A stretch of 64,000 bases of DNA, from the NCBI RefSeq assembly GCF_023278565.1, contig NC_064681.1, positions 186,001 to 250,000 on the forward strand, in the 5' to 3' direction. This document shows positions 1 to 11,259 of this stretch, piece by piece. The stretch is from Colletotrichum lupini. Its lineage: Eukaryota; Ascomycota; Sordariomycetes; Glomerellales; Glomerellaceae. The notes under the pieces are model-generated. The model did not search any database. It worked only from the letters and a program-made list of their open reading frames with translations, and was not told the origin of the DNA. Each line of letters opens with the position of its first letter. The first letter of the stretch is position 1. A program made the position numbers and the translations under genes.

Positions 1-531
1 ATTTAACTAGTTAATTTCTAATCGTAGGCTAGTTACGGAAAAGTCGTTTAGTTAAAAAGCTGCTCGGGGCGACGGTAAAAGGCTAGTTACTTAAGCGGTT
101 CTATTAATTAACGTAGTTTAATATAGTAAACGTTAACCTCTCGTAAGTAATAAAAGACTATAATTACTCGATTCCGTACGGTATTTAAAAATCGCCTCCT
201 TTTTCGTCTACTTTTATAAAGTTAATTAGTATAAATCTACTATCCCGTGTAATATTAAAAGGTTATCTCTTTTATATAGTAAGATACCTTACCGATCTAT
301 AATAATAAAATTTAATTACTAATTAGTATTAGTATCCTTATTATAAAGTAGTTAGTTTAAACTATAGTTAATTAAAAGATTAATTAAATTATATAAATAT
401 TTATATAGTAAGTATGAAAAGGAGGTTCTAACCGTAGGTTAGGCTAGCTACGATAATTATAAATAGGGCCCCTAATTGGCCCCTGCGCAGTCGGCTATAT
501 GCCGCGGTCGAATTAGACTTCCAATCCGACA
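1..531 (-). mobile_element. Copia LTR retrotransposon, family 1, copy 1 (5' end only)
   Basis: This is the edge of an element that continues beyond the left end of the window. Bases 327-531 are an LTR and bases 1-326 are the adjoining internal leader. Both match, apart from transition differences, the complete copies at 28026-34822 (same orientation) and 52053-58891 (opposite orientation). By comparison with those copies the LTR here is the 5' LTR of a minus-strand element. The sequence is RIP-mutated and has no open frame. The far LTR and target duplication lie outside the window; the base run after the LTR is GAACT at 532-536, which would be the expected duplication. Confidence 0.85.
327..531 (-). 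repeat. 5' LTR of Copia family 1, copy 1
   Basis: 205-bp LTR. On the plus strand it starts TATTAGTATCC and ends AATCCGACA. The inner end is RIP-mutated (TGTTGG has become TATTAG) while the outer end keeps CCGACA. Same length as the LTRs at 52053-52257 and 58687-58891. Confidence 0.85.
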
Positions 532-1270
532 GAACTAACTCACTGCTCTAATAGTCACAGACCTATCTTACCTTGGTTCCTAAAGAACCGAGTGGCTGAT
601 TACTCATATCCTATTTGTATAGGCAAACACCGCTCTCAGAGTGTTTCATGCTGTATGCTTATGAAGGCCAATGTCATTCAGCGCAACTATACTACTTCCT
701 ACGGAGCACAGAATGAGTCATTTGATACCTTAATTACTCGTATACGGATACCTTACCTACATATACTCGATCCATCTTAAGTTCACGCAAGTAGTTACTT
801 GATTCAGGCTGGAATACTAGCCCGTCTTGGTTCAAGTGCTGTGAGATGGTCTTCACAGGGGAACAGCATGTGTTCTCCCTCTCTCCTTCCCCCCAACTCA
901 CTCGGTAGCACACTCTCCCTGACAATGGTCTTATGTAGCACAACCAATACCATCACTGCGCCTTGGTAACTCTAATAACTATCTGTTGCTGCTTTTCTGA
1001 AGATCTTAGGAGGGACTGCCCAGTAGTGCGAGGCAAATAGCTCATTTTTTGACGCCCAGCGTGAGTGAAGTCCAAGCTTGATGGCAATGCCTATTCGCCA
1101 GGTGCCTTTCAATGGTCGTTATTGCATTTGAGAACAAGATCATCAATGCCGCGACAATGGCTACCATCTGCATTCAAACTTCAGGCTGTATTATGCTGTG
1201 CAGCCGCTGATCGGCGAGGTTTCACTATGAAAGAAAATATGTTCTTGGCAATTGTTTTGAGATCACTTCC
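532..1270. other. Unique intergenic DNA
   Basis: Normal-composition DNA between the Copia fragment and the small membrane-protein gene. The short open frames here overlap each other on both strands, and none has a recognisable domain. I see no RNA gene or repeat. Confidence 0.5.
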
Positions 1271-1795
1271 CTAATGATCGCCCCGTGCTCCATAGGGTGC
1301 TGAGGACAACGCAACCCGTTCCTCATTCTCACCATCTAGTCTGTCGTGTCCCCCACTGTATCCCATTGAGCGCTCATTTTGCCCATAGCCAGGATGAGTC
1401 CCTTGGCCGTATGAAGTTCCTTCTTGTCGAGGTGCCGCTCCACCCTTCGCCTTCTTGTTCTTCTTCGAGACCATCTTCTTGATCTTCTTCATGCACTTTT
1501 TGACAACTTTCTTGATGTACTTCGTCGGATCGAGCTGCGTCTTGTTTCCGTCGCTGGAGCTGCCATCCTTGCTGCCGCCTTCGGTACCCCTGCGCTTTCG
1601 CCTGCGGCAGCAACAGCAGCATGCAACCACAGAGACAAGGGCAAGAACGCAGACGACGATTATTGCCACTATCCCGCCGGGAATGATGCGGATGCCGCCA
1701 TCATTGTCGTCGTCATCTGAATCGCCATTGCGAGCTAGCAAGTGGTGGATAGGGCTGTTGTAGGCTGCACGAGCCAAGGGTTGGATAACAGGCAT
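1271..1795 (-). CDS. Small single-pass membrane protein with Cys run and Lys-rich tail (hypothetical)
   Basis: Single-exon frame of 174 residues counted from the first true ATG at 1795. The open frame extends upstream only to a TTG codon, so I chose the ATG. Residues 1-35 are polar with an Asp-rich stretch (25-32). A hydrophobic segment follows at about 41-59, then five consecutive cysteines (59-63) and a basic RRRKRR cluster. Residues 92-117 are a Lys-rich stretch that could form an amphipathic basic helix. The tail is rich in Gly, Ser and Tyr. The charge pattern suggests a type I-like topology with a cytosolic basic tail, and the juxtamembrane cysteines are plausible palmitoylation sites (inference). 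I do not recognise the family. The gene stands alone, about 330 bp from the Copia element at 2126. Confidence 0.55.
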   Translation of the reverse strand: MPVIQPLARAAYNSPIHHLLARNGDSDDDDNDGGIRIIPGGIVAIIVVCVLALVSVVACCCCCRRRKRRGTEGGSKDGSSSDGNKTQLDPTKYIKKVVKKCMKKIKKMVSKKNKKAKGGAAPRQEGTSYGQGTHPGYGQNERSMGYSGGHDRLDGENEERVALSSAPYGARGDH

Positions 1796-2125
1796 TATCT
1801 GCAGATAGTTCCGAACTTTAAGCTGGTTCCAGATGTTTGCATACAATTGGCTGTAGGATAGGCGATTCGGATGAGTTGATCTGATGCTGAGCGGACAACG
1901 TTCTGACTAAGGTGTCAGGTAAAGAGCGTGAATGAGAATAGAGTGAGTAGCGATTGACTAGCACAATCATTTTCCTAAATTTTGGAAACGCTTATGTTTT
2001 TATCTTCTCCTGGCCGGATTCTGCTCAAAGCCGTTGTGTCCAAATTAAGCATCTTTCATCGTCGGCATCCCACAGCATTGTGGCTTGGCGGGCCTGCCAC
2101 TCCATGAGGATCCCTTGAATTAATC
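1796..2125. other. Presumed upstream region of the membrane-protein gene
   Basis: 330 bp of unmutated DNA between the gene start and the Copia element at 2126. The last five bases (2121-2125, TAATC) are the left target-site duplication. No other feature seen. Confidence 0.4.
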
Positions 2126-2350
2126 TGTTGGTATACACGTAGGCAGGTCAGACCTTTTGGTCGCGACTAGGTCAATAGGTCAGTATAGGTCTATTGCGTG
2201 TGTATAGGAGGGGAAGATCGTGGGCAGAGCCCGCGGTCCCTTAGTGGGTATAGGTAGGTAGAAGGGTCCGTCTGCACGGGCCTAGACTGCTTACCTACTA
2301 CCCCTACCTAACTACCTAATAGGGCCCCTTTTCTACCTCGTAATTTAATA
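2126..2350 (-). repeat. 3' LTR of Copia family 2
   Basis: 225 bp. The outer and central parts still contain CpA and TpG, while the inner 20 or so bases (ending TTTAATA) are RIP-mutated. All differences I see from the partner LTR at 8812-9036 are transitions. Confidence 0.9.
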
Positions 2351-5300
2351 TTAATAATCTTTTACTTTTGTAGTAAAAAAGGCTAGAATAGGGGCTGGGT
2401 CCCCCGCTAGCGAGAACTAGTAATAGAATCTATAGTTAATCCCCTGTTCGGAAGTACCTAAAGCCGTATACTAAAATTTTAGTATAGCTTCTATTATAAT
2501 TATTCGTATAGAAATTTTAGTATCCCCTCCTTCCGATTACTTCTTAATCCTCTAATATATATAATCTATATACCTAAACTCCTCGGAAATCGTCGAATTT
2601 AGTATAGTTAAAAAAGAGCTTTTTATTAGTCTAACTACGCCCCGAATACGTGCGTTTCTCTTTAAGCTAAAGCTTAAGAAGCGTATACGTTCGCTAGACG
2701 ACTTACTACCTATAATATACTACTATTTTAACTACGTATTACCTATCCTTTTATCTTAATTATAATAATTCCTTTGCTAATAAATCGTTTAAAGGACTTA
2801 TTTGGTATGCTCTTTATAAACCCGTTAGCTAGGTTATTATTACCGCTAATTTAACGGATTTCGTAGAGCTCGCGGCGTTTATATAATTACTTAAGTATTA
2901 TAATATTTATTATAAAGCGCTTTTCTTTCGTAGTACCTAGCTTAATAAGGTATTTATATAATAAGTATAAATCTATATAAACTATAGTAAGGATCTTCGG
3001 AGCGTTAAGTTATTTAGTAATAAGGTCTAGGGTAGTTAAGATAGTATAGGCGACGTTAATACTTATAACTATTCTATAGACTTTTAATACTAGTACGCTC
3101 TAAATAATCCTTTTGTTTTTCGTAGAGCTATAGTAAATAATATTATTATTAATCGTAAAGCTCTCGTTAGTCTGTTCTTTATTCGTAAGGATAATAATAT
3201 AACCTAGTTATAAAGTATAATTAATATTATTTGCGAATAACCTATTTACGAAAACGAAGAGTTTAGTTATAGTTAGATTTAATAATACGAATGTGAGCCC
3301 TCGGTCTAAGTATTTTATTTACTATTTAATATAACGGTTTAGTATAGCGTAGTTAGTAAATAACGGATTTACTTAGTATTAAGCGGTAAACGACGTATTA
3401 AAAGCTACCTTTAGTTAGTAAATTAATATAATATAAGTACCTCGAGCTCGCTACTTAACGAATTATTATTTAGCGTCTAATACCGAGGGGTTAACTTATT
3501 TAAGCTTCTTTCTTTAGTTCTTTTATCTAAGTATTATATTAATACTTTTTAATAAGATAATCCTATTATTAAAAATAAGCGGCTCGTTAGCTAATAATTA
3601 CTACTTTAGTTTAGCTAGTAACTTAGCGCGCTTAAGCTCGGTTCCTTTTTTCTAACTAAAAGTCTTATTTAATAATCTAATAATATTATCGGTTTATATA
3701 CTAATAATACTAAATAATCCGCTTTTTCTTATCGAGACTAGTAAGTATAGATTAAATATAAATATTATTATTTAGAGTATTTTTAAATAATGCTTATTAT
3801 ATATTACTTATTAGTAGGTACTAGATTTTATAAGACCGTATAATAGCTATACGACGTATAAAATAGTACCCTTAGGGTATAGATAATAGATCCGAGCTAG
3901 TAATTAAGTAAAAACCTTATAATAAAGAGGTTAGCTCGATTATATATATACTTAGGTAATATTTCGTAGCTAGACGACGTGGCCTTTTTAAATTAAGGTC
4001 GGGGCTAGGGTAAGGATTAGATATTAACTAGTTTTTTAAATTATTAGTAACTATATAAGGATCTCTTTCTTCTCCTCGTTATTATACCTTTATATAACTA
4101 AGTAAGACTTTTCGATAGGGTTAAGTCTTAGGTTCTTAATCTTATTAACGAATCGAGATTTAAATATCTTTATATCCCTGTGTTTAGGGCTAAGTTAGAC
4201 GAATTTAATTACCCCTTTTTTTACTAGTCCTAAAAGCTCTTTGCTAGTAGATTTTATAAAAGGTGCTCTTAGGGTAGTAATAATACCTTTATTACGGAGC
4301 TTAGTAACTAGTTTTAGATTTACCTCCTCTTTAAATATAAAGTAAGTCGTAGTTATAAAAGTATTACTATAGCCGCGCTATATTAATATTCTTTTAATCC
4401 TCTTATTCCGTAGTAGAGGGTCGTTATTAATTATAATAATAATCTCGTTAAGGACTTTGTTTATAGCGGCGCTATTATTAATTAGCTAGTTAACTATAGG
4501 GATTAGTAAGCGGTTAACGTGCTCTATTATTATAGCTAGCGGCTTAGGGTCGACTTCCTCTAAGTACTAGGGTTTAACTATAATAGCCCGGAAGCTTATT
4601 AGGCTATAAGGTAATTTTATTACGTAAATAGTACTATTTATTAAAACGAGCTTAAATAGGCCTTTCTATCCCTTACCTTCTTACTAGACTTTAACGTTTA
4701 ACTATAATAGTAAATTAATAATATAGGAGATATTTAGTCTATTTTAAGTAGCTAGTGCCTCGCTTACTTACCTATTAGTATAAAGTCTGCGGACTTCCCT
4801 TATTATTTTTTTAACTACCTTTATATGTTAAGTAATATCTAGCGACGGTAGAGATTTATTAGAAGTGCGTAAAAAAGCTCTAAAAACGAGGAGTATAGGA
4901 ACGAGGCTATTTAGGCTAATTATATCGTTAATTACCTTAATTACGGCCTAAAGTATAGCCTCTGCGCTTATTAATAAGTACTTATTTTAAATAATATCGT
5001 ATGCCTTTTTAAGTATTACGTAGTATTTCTTAGCCTTACTAATACTATTATAAGCTTCGACGGGTACTTCTTTAACTTTAATAAATATGGATTTAGTAAA
5101 AGATTTGAACTCTGCGGCGCTAAAGTTCTTATTAGTATTTATAATAATTTAGTCCGGCGGACCGAGGTAAACGTTGATCTAATATAGCCGAAGAGCCTCT
5201 TATATATACTTTATAGTTATATTTACGAGGAACCTTACTACTTAGGAAGAAGTAATAGTATTAATAACGTAAAGTACTAGTTAGTTAGTACCCTTATAAT

Positions 5301-8300
5301 TTATTAAGTATATTACGTTAATTACGACTTTATAATTAAAATTATAATTATTTTATAGGGTGAATTTAAATTAGCTAGGGGTAGTAGCGTTAAGTTAGTA
5401 TTATTAGTAGATCTTCGTGAGCTTCTCGAGGGCTACGATTTTTATATTGTTATTAAATTACTAAAGTAGTTTTAGGAGACGAGGAACCGAAGGGTAGCCG
5501 AAGTACTAATATAAGTAGCGTAATTTACCCTCCGTTAGGTAGTTAGTAATAGCTTTCTTATTATTAAGGAGTAGAAGCTAAGGGTATCCCTATTTACGAA
5601 TAATAAATACTATAATATCTCCCTTAATTAGTAAGTTATTAATATTATTAAAGTATACTCCTAGCTTATTTATATCCCTTAGGTAGTATAAGAAAGGAGT
5701 GTTAGTTAGTAAGACGTAAAAAGTAATATTACTAAATAGGGTACTAACGACTATAGATCTTAATAACCTCACGGGTTCGCCGTTACCGAATCGAATACTT
5801 ACCTTACTAGCTCTAGAGGTATTAAGAGTAACTTCGGGTCGTTATTACTATAATACGAGGAGTTAAGGGTAGCCCGTAGTTAAGAATTCCGTAGCGCTAG
5901 TATTAGGTATAATACCTTAGAAGTCCCTTAATAAGTACTTCCTATTTAATAAGAAGGAGGTTATTAGTTCCGCAGGCTTAGTTAACTCGTTAATAGAGGT
6001 AATACTAATAAGGCTATGCTCTATTACCTAAGTAGCGAGGATATTTATAAGGGTTCTACTATTAGTAATAGTTATAAGGTATATTATTAAGATCTAAACT
6101 TCGTCCTCGTAGTTATTTTTATAATTAAAGTCGAGGCTATTAAAGTATTAGATTATAGTATTATTATCGTCGTTATTAGTAAGGGCGGTTCTTTTATAAA
6201 AGGCGAGGAACTATAAGTATAAGCTCGGTATAGATCTCTTATTTTCTTTTTTACTATTTTTATACTTTTTATATACTTAACGTCGCTCTTTTTCTAAGTG
6301 CTTAGTTAATTAATAGCCGGTCTTATAATAAACGAAATACTTTTTATTAGTAGTGTTATAGCTACGTTAATTTTGCTTATTAAATCGGGTCTTTTTATTA
6401 GAGCTACTATAAGTGCGGTCGGTTTAATAAGTAGCGGGGACCTCTTTATTATAAGTACTATTTTAGAGATACTATTACTATTTATTATGGTTACGCTCTC
6501 TCTTTATAATATTAATCGAAGTGCTAAGCTAGTAGTAGATATTAATAAATATAAGTACTGGGTTAAGTATAGTAAGTTTATATTTTAGTATACTACTTAC
6601 GTAGTAGAGGAGTTAGTCGCTTATATTAAAGATAGATCCTTAGGTAGTTAGCGCTTCGTAAAGGATTATAATACGGTTAATTAGTGCTTATAGAATCTAT
6701 TAGTTCGACTTACCTAGGTTTTTGCGAATTATAGAGTATTAGTAGAGGTTATAGAGCTTAGCGAGGTAGTTCTAACGGCTTATAAGCGGCTCGAAGTATT
6801 CTTAGGTCCTTTAGTATATTACGTCGAAGCTAAGCGGGTTAGAAGTATTATTAAATTAGTTAAAGTAAAAGGTTAACGCCCTTCCCTTAAGTATGTTTAG
6901 GAAAGTACCGGAATAGTATCGTTTACTAATTCCTACCCGTTAGTATAGTATTTTAAAAATCCGAAGCTTTTTACTAAAAATATCGTACTTCTCGCTATTA
7001 TTTTTATTTTTATTATTATAAAGCTTAGTAAGGTTAATTAATTAGTAAGTATTGGGTATAATATTATCTTTAGTTTTTATATCGAAGTATAATATTTAAT
7101 AGGGTGGATTTTGCTATTAAGTAATAATAACTTTATTCTCTAGTTCTTCTTCTTCTTTTTTTTAGAGAGGTAGTAGGTCGGTTAGTTAATAGCGAGGCTA
7201 AGGTTAGAATTTTAATTACCGGGATTGAGCAAGTTAGGGTTATATAGATTCCCTTACTATCTCTCTAGCTTATTAAATAAGATCGTTAGTATTTACTAGC
7301 TACGGGAGTAGTAAGTAAAAGAAGTAAGGATTATAATATAATATATTAAAGTATTTAATACGGCTATAGTAGGCTACGATTTTTTTAGAAATCTAGGTAG
7401 GGAAGTATTAAGTATTAAAGGCGCTAGCGATTTTTTCTACTATTTAACTACGATCTTTAATTATTAGATTAATACCGTTATTTATAAAGAAGTCTCTTAG
7501 CTTCTTAAGAATCGTATTTTTTATTCTTAAGAAGTCCCCTACCTCCTAGTTTTAAAAGTCGGTTTTAAAGTCCTTTTATAGTTCCTCGCCCGTTAGGCCG
7601 TTTTAATAATAATATCTTATTATATAGAGGATAAAAGTATTAAGCTTTTTATTATTTATAAAGGCGGGTATAATATTAAATAAGCCCTATTAAGTTAGGT
7701 TAACGTAGTCCTATTAGCGAATTAAAATTGGGTATAGTTCTATAATTTAAGAGTATAAGTAGGTTAAAAGTAATATTAACTAATCGTTAGACCCTTCCTA
7801 CTCACTACTAGGGCTAGCGGTTATTATAATATATTTACGAAATAAGTTATATTATAAAAGATTACCGTGGGATATAATCGTTATATTATAATTATAATAT
7901 AATATTAGTTAGGTTAGAAGGAGTAGTAGGTCGGTCGTAGCGATCGTTTTAATAATAATAAGCGGGCTACTATTATTAGTTAAAAAATTCTGCTCCTTTA
8001 ATAAGGTATATAGATAAAAGGTTACTAAGGTTAGTAAAAGGTCGTAAAAAGGGAAAAAAGGCCTTTTATAACCGTACTTTTAGTAATAAATAGAGGATTC
8101 CGTTAGCTACTAATTAGCGATTCTTTTTAGCACTTCTCGTACTTTATTTTACTAGTTTAGTCTTAGAGCTTCCGTTAGGTTAGAAAGAGGTAGATTTATT
8201 AGTAGTATAAAATAGATCCCTATTACGATTACTATTAAGATCTTTTCTTTTTCTTAATATCTTAGAATACTTCGCTATTAGTAAGAGATTTATTATTAAC

Positions 8301-8811
8301 GTATTTATAATTCCGAAGGTCTTACTATTACTAAGCGCTAGTGCGTTAATAATTATTACATTAATCTCTTAGTAATTAATCTCCTCTTACTTATTATTAG
8401 TTTAAGGTAGCGCTTAGCCGTAATATATTTAAAATAGATTCTTTTACGAGCGGTTCGATTAGAGGGAAGTTAGTAATAATAATAAGGCTAGCAGAGATAA
8501 TATTAATAATAGAGGCGAGGTTAATAATAGTAATAAAGTAGTTAATCTTTTTATAGTAATAGTTTTAATAAAAGAGATCGTACGTAATAAAGCGCGCTCT
8601 TAACGGCTTATAATTAGTTAATTAGTTATTAGCTAGCGGTAGTAGAGGAGAGCTAAGGTAGTATAGACTAGGCTACTTATTATTAGTTAGATAGACGGAA
8701 CTAAGTTAATAAGTTAGAATAGCTAGCGAGGTAGGTTAAGGCTATCTCTTTTGTGGTTATATCCTTACTAACCTGCGGTAGAAATATATATATAATTTAA
8801 CTACTAATTAG
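2351..8811 (-). pseudogene. RIP-destroyed Copia gag-pol
   Basis: Remnant of the single polyprotein gene of a Copia element, read on the minus strand. The order seen is gag with a zinc-knuckle remnant (about 6345-6270, where several Cys codons have become Tyr codons), then protease/integrase, then reverse transcriptase (block near 3982-3930), then RNase H toward 2600. Stop codons occur every few codons in every frame, mostly TAG and TAA as expected from RIP of CAG, CAA and TGG. CpA and TpG are nearly absent, but CpG is common. No function is possible from this copy. Domain limits other than the two motifs are approximate. Confidence 0.8.
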
Positions 8812-9036
8812 TATTAGTATATACGTAGGTAGGTTAGACCTTTTAGTTACGACTAGGTTAATAAGTTAGTATAGGTCTATTGCGTGTGTATAGGAGGGGA
8901 AGATCGTGGGCAGAGCCCGCGGTCCCTTAGTGGGTATAGGTAGGTGGAAGGGTCCGTCTGCACGGGCCCAGACTGCCTACCTACTACCCCTACCTAACTA
9001 CCTAATAGGGCCCCTTTTCTGCCTCGTAATCCAACA
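8812..9036 (-). repeat. 5' LTR of Copia family 2
   Basis: 225-bp partner of 2126-2350. Here the left (inner) roughly 70 bp are RIP-mutated and the right (outer) end is pristine, ending CCAACA. The inner neighbour at 8795-8811 resembles the primer-binding side of the family-1 elements. Confidence 0.9.
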
Positions 9037-9041
9037 TAATC

Positions 9042-10447
9042 AATTGCTATAAATTTGTCAGTGCGGTAATATCCTGTGCAATTGTCGGCCGTACTGATGA
9101 TTGGCGGCTGCTGGGGACGCCTGACTCGCGGGAGCAAATTGAGAGCTCGTGCCGCAAGGCCTTACACCCAACTTGTCGGTGACGCCGTCGAAAGATACAA
9201 ATCCCTGCCGTTTGCAGTAAGAAAAGGTTGCATTTTTGTAGTCTACGGATTTGCCGAGTCTACCAGCCCACTCTTGTGTATGATGTTCACTTGTGCAGGC
9301 CAATAGGAGCACGCACAAAACGGCCTTTCCATAGGTACTCAAGGTATAAATGATCCCAAAAGCTCTTCTTGCGATTCCCTTCCATCTGACATGGCATTAA
9401 GCATACCTTACTTCATAGAAATGAATACTGATGTGACCCCTAGAAACTTGAGTTGAAATTGCCACCCTCGGATGTTGCTAGCTCGCAATTAAACCGCATT
9501 TTTACTCCCCAGACAGTTACGTTGGGACTTTTTGGATGTATTGAGCACACGTGCGATATTTCGACGCCGTAACAGTACTCATTGCGATATGCTGGCCTGC
9601 CCATGATGTCGGAGAATCTAAGAGACAGAATCTAGTCGTAATGTAGTATGTTATCTTTTTTTAATAACACGAAACCTTGTATGAAGTTGATATTCGAGAA
9701 AGAAAGACCACGATATGGGTCGACGTGACCGAAAATTTTCGACACGCAGCTTTGCTATGTCTGGGTTGAATAATCATACCGACCTCTAGATACCGAATTG
9801 CGAAGTTATGTTCATCCCGGCAAAGTCTCTAGTGATTAATTCTTGGCTCGGGTATAAAAATTGAGAGAATTTCTCCGAAATGTCTCACGTGAATCCCATG
9901 TTCAGGATTGTGATGACTTCTTGGACAAACGTTTCGGTAATCATCGGCGCCTCGGGAGTATTGTCCAAGGCACTATTAGTGAGTGCCAAGAGACTCAGAA
10001 TAATTTCCACTCGATATACTTCTGTGGATGGATAGCCTGCAGGAATATGTAAACTACTGTCCATCCGAAATGCCGTCTGCAGTAGTGGCTTTGTTTTGGG
10101 ATGCACACAGCTAGAGCTTTAGGACTCAAATCGGTGCTTAGCCTTATCCCATCATCAGGGGCTCTCTGCACATGGACCAGAGACCGTGCGTTGATCACCG
10201 CAGGAACACGAGCATATTGTGTCTCAACATAACATGACTGTTGAGAAATAAGTATATTATTAAAAGATTGTTTATGAATCGTCACACCGTGTCAATCTGA
10301 TTGGATTCCCAAGACCCGCCACACAACTCCCAACGAAGTTGGCAGTATTGTAAGCATACTGAGTGAAAAAAAAGAGGATCAAAAAGGCCATAACCTAGAG
10401 AGGGGATTGAGTGGAAATTCCAGTATCAGTGACAAAGACTCCAAATG
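9042..10447. other. Unique DNA without a supported gene
   Basis: Normal-composition DNA. Several short overlapping frames exist on both strands (for example 9058-9342 minus, which begins with TTG, and 9885-10106 minus). None has an ATG-started, domain-bearing structure. A multi-exon gene cannot be excluded, but I cannot build one. Confidence 0.4.
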
Positions 10448-11259
10448 TCAACCCAACTTTCCGTCATTATGTGTCGGCCCTTGATAGGCTCGTAAGTCCA
10501 ATACTTCGGGTTCGGGCTCTGTCTCGCGCTGTCTACGGCGACGTCGCCGCCGACGCCAAACGAAGTATCCAGCCAGTAGGAACACCAATATGGTTACTGA
10601 GATTAGTGCCATGTTAGTAGATGTAGGAATCTAGGGACGAATTGTTTCTCCTCATGTTTGTTCCACCTACCTATTCCTGATACAAAGCCGAGAATCGCGA
10701 TACCGACCTCGGTGAAAGTGGGAACGCCCTGGGTCATATTTATGTTCATCGCCGGTGGCTGGTATTGTTTCAGTCCATCACCGCTGCGTAATGCCGTGTT
10801 CTGGTCAGCTGCCGGGACTTGTGTGGCAACTACGGTCACTGTCGGGGGTGCTAAGGTAATAAAGACGGTGTTCGTTGGACCTCTTGATGCCGGCGGCGGC
10901 GGTGGCGGCGGCGGTCCGGGGGGTGGAGGAGGCCCTCCTGGGGGTGGGGGTGGAGGCGGTGGTGGTCGAGGGGATGGAGGAGGTGGTGGAGGAGGTGGTG
11001 ATGGAGGCGGTGGTGGCGGTGGCCCCTCTGGGGGAGGAGGCGGCGGTGGCGATGGCGGAGGAGGCCCTTCTGGCGGAGGAGGAGGGGGTGGTGAGACTGG
11101 GGGAGGTCCCTCTGGGGGTGGCGGCGGCGTTGGAGAAGGAGGCGGCGGTCCTTGAGGAGGCGGCGGTGGTGGTGCTTGTCGTCCCTGATATTGGTGCCTT
11201 GAATCAAGATTCAGCCTTGGTGGTGGAGGCTTTCTGCGAGTCAACGAAAATCGTGCCAT
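10448..11259 (-). CDS. Proline-rich single-pass membrane protein (hypothetical)
   Basis: Two exons: 11259-10671 and 10596-10448, with a 74-bp intron at 10670-10597 (donor GTAGGT, branch-like CTAAC, acceptor CTCAG). The spliced product is about 245 residues. Residues 1-30 are basic. Roughly residues 30-120 are almost pure Pro with EG, SP and GG interruptions. A Thr/Val-rich linker follows, then a hydrophobic segment at about 184-209, an immediately following run of eight arginines, and a short acidic tail. The splice joins the two halves of the transmembrane helix, which strongly supports it. Layout suggests an extracellular or periplasm-like polyproline stalk anchored in a membrane, perhaps a wall-associated protein; this is inference. 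A further intron (11335-11279) with good signals probably lies in the 5' UTR, because the upstream exon has an in-frame stop. Family not recognised. Confidence 0.65.
10890..11165 (+). repeat. G-rich GGN/GGNGGN tract encoding polyproline on the opposite strand
   Basis: About 275 bp in which the plus strand is an imperfect array of GGC, GGT, GGA and GGG triplets. It is the template strand of the proline-rich gene. Dense runs of three or more G make G-quadruplex formation plausible, and the tract is expected to vary in length between strains. Confidence 0.75.

Larger units (their letters stand above)
2126..9036 (-). mobile_element. Copia LTR retrotransposon, family 2, complete but RIP-inactivated
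   Basis: 6,911-bp element bounded by 225-bp LTRs (2126-2350 and 8812-9036) with TGTTGG...CCAACA ends. A perfect 5-bp target duplication TAATC lies at 2121-2125 and 9037-9041. The coding strand is minus: a RIP-altered version of the fungal Copia reverse-transcriptase block around D-I-T-Q-A-Y reads on the minus strand near 3930-3982, and a gag zinc-knuckle remnant lies near 6270-6345. An A-rich polypurine-like tract (minus strand) lies just inside the left LTR, so the left LTR is the 3' LTR. No long frame survives. The LTRs differ from those of the 205-bp family, so this is a second Copia family. Confidence 0.9.

Noticed and set aside
5590..6588. Short frames within the Copia at 2126-9036
   Set aside because: RIP-mutated repeat DNA; the coding strand is minus and carries many stops, so these are chance frames.
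9058..9342. 94-codon minus frame resembling a small secreted protein next to the Copia element
   Set aside because: The frame begins with TTG, no in-frame ATG precedes it, and no upstream exon with good splice signals was found.
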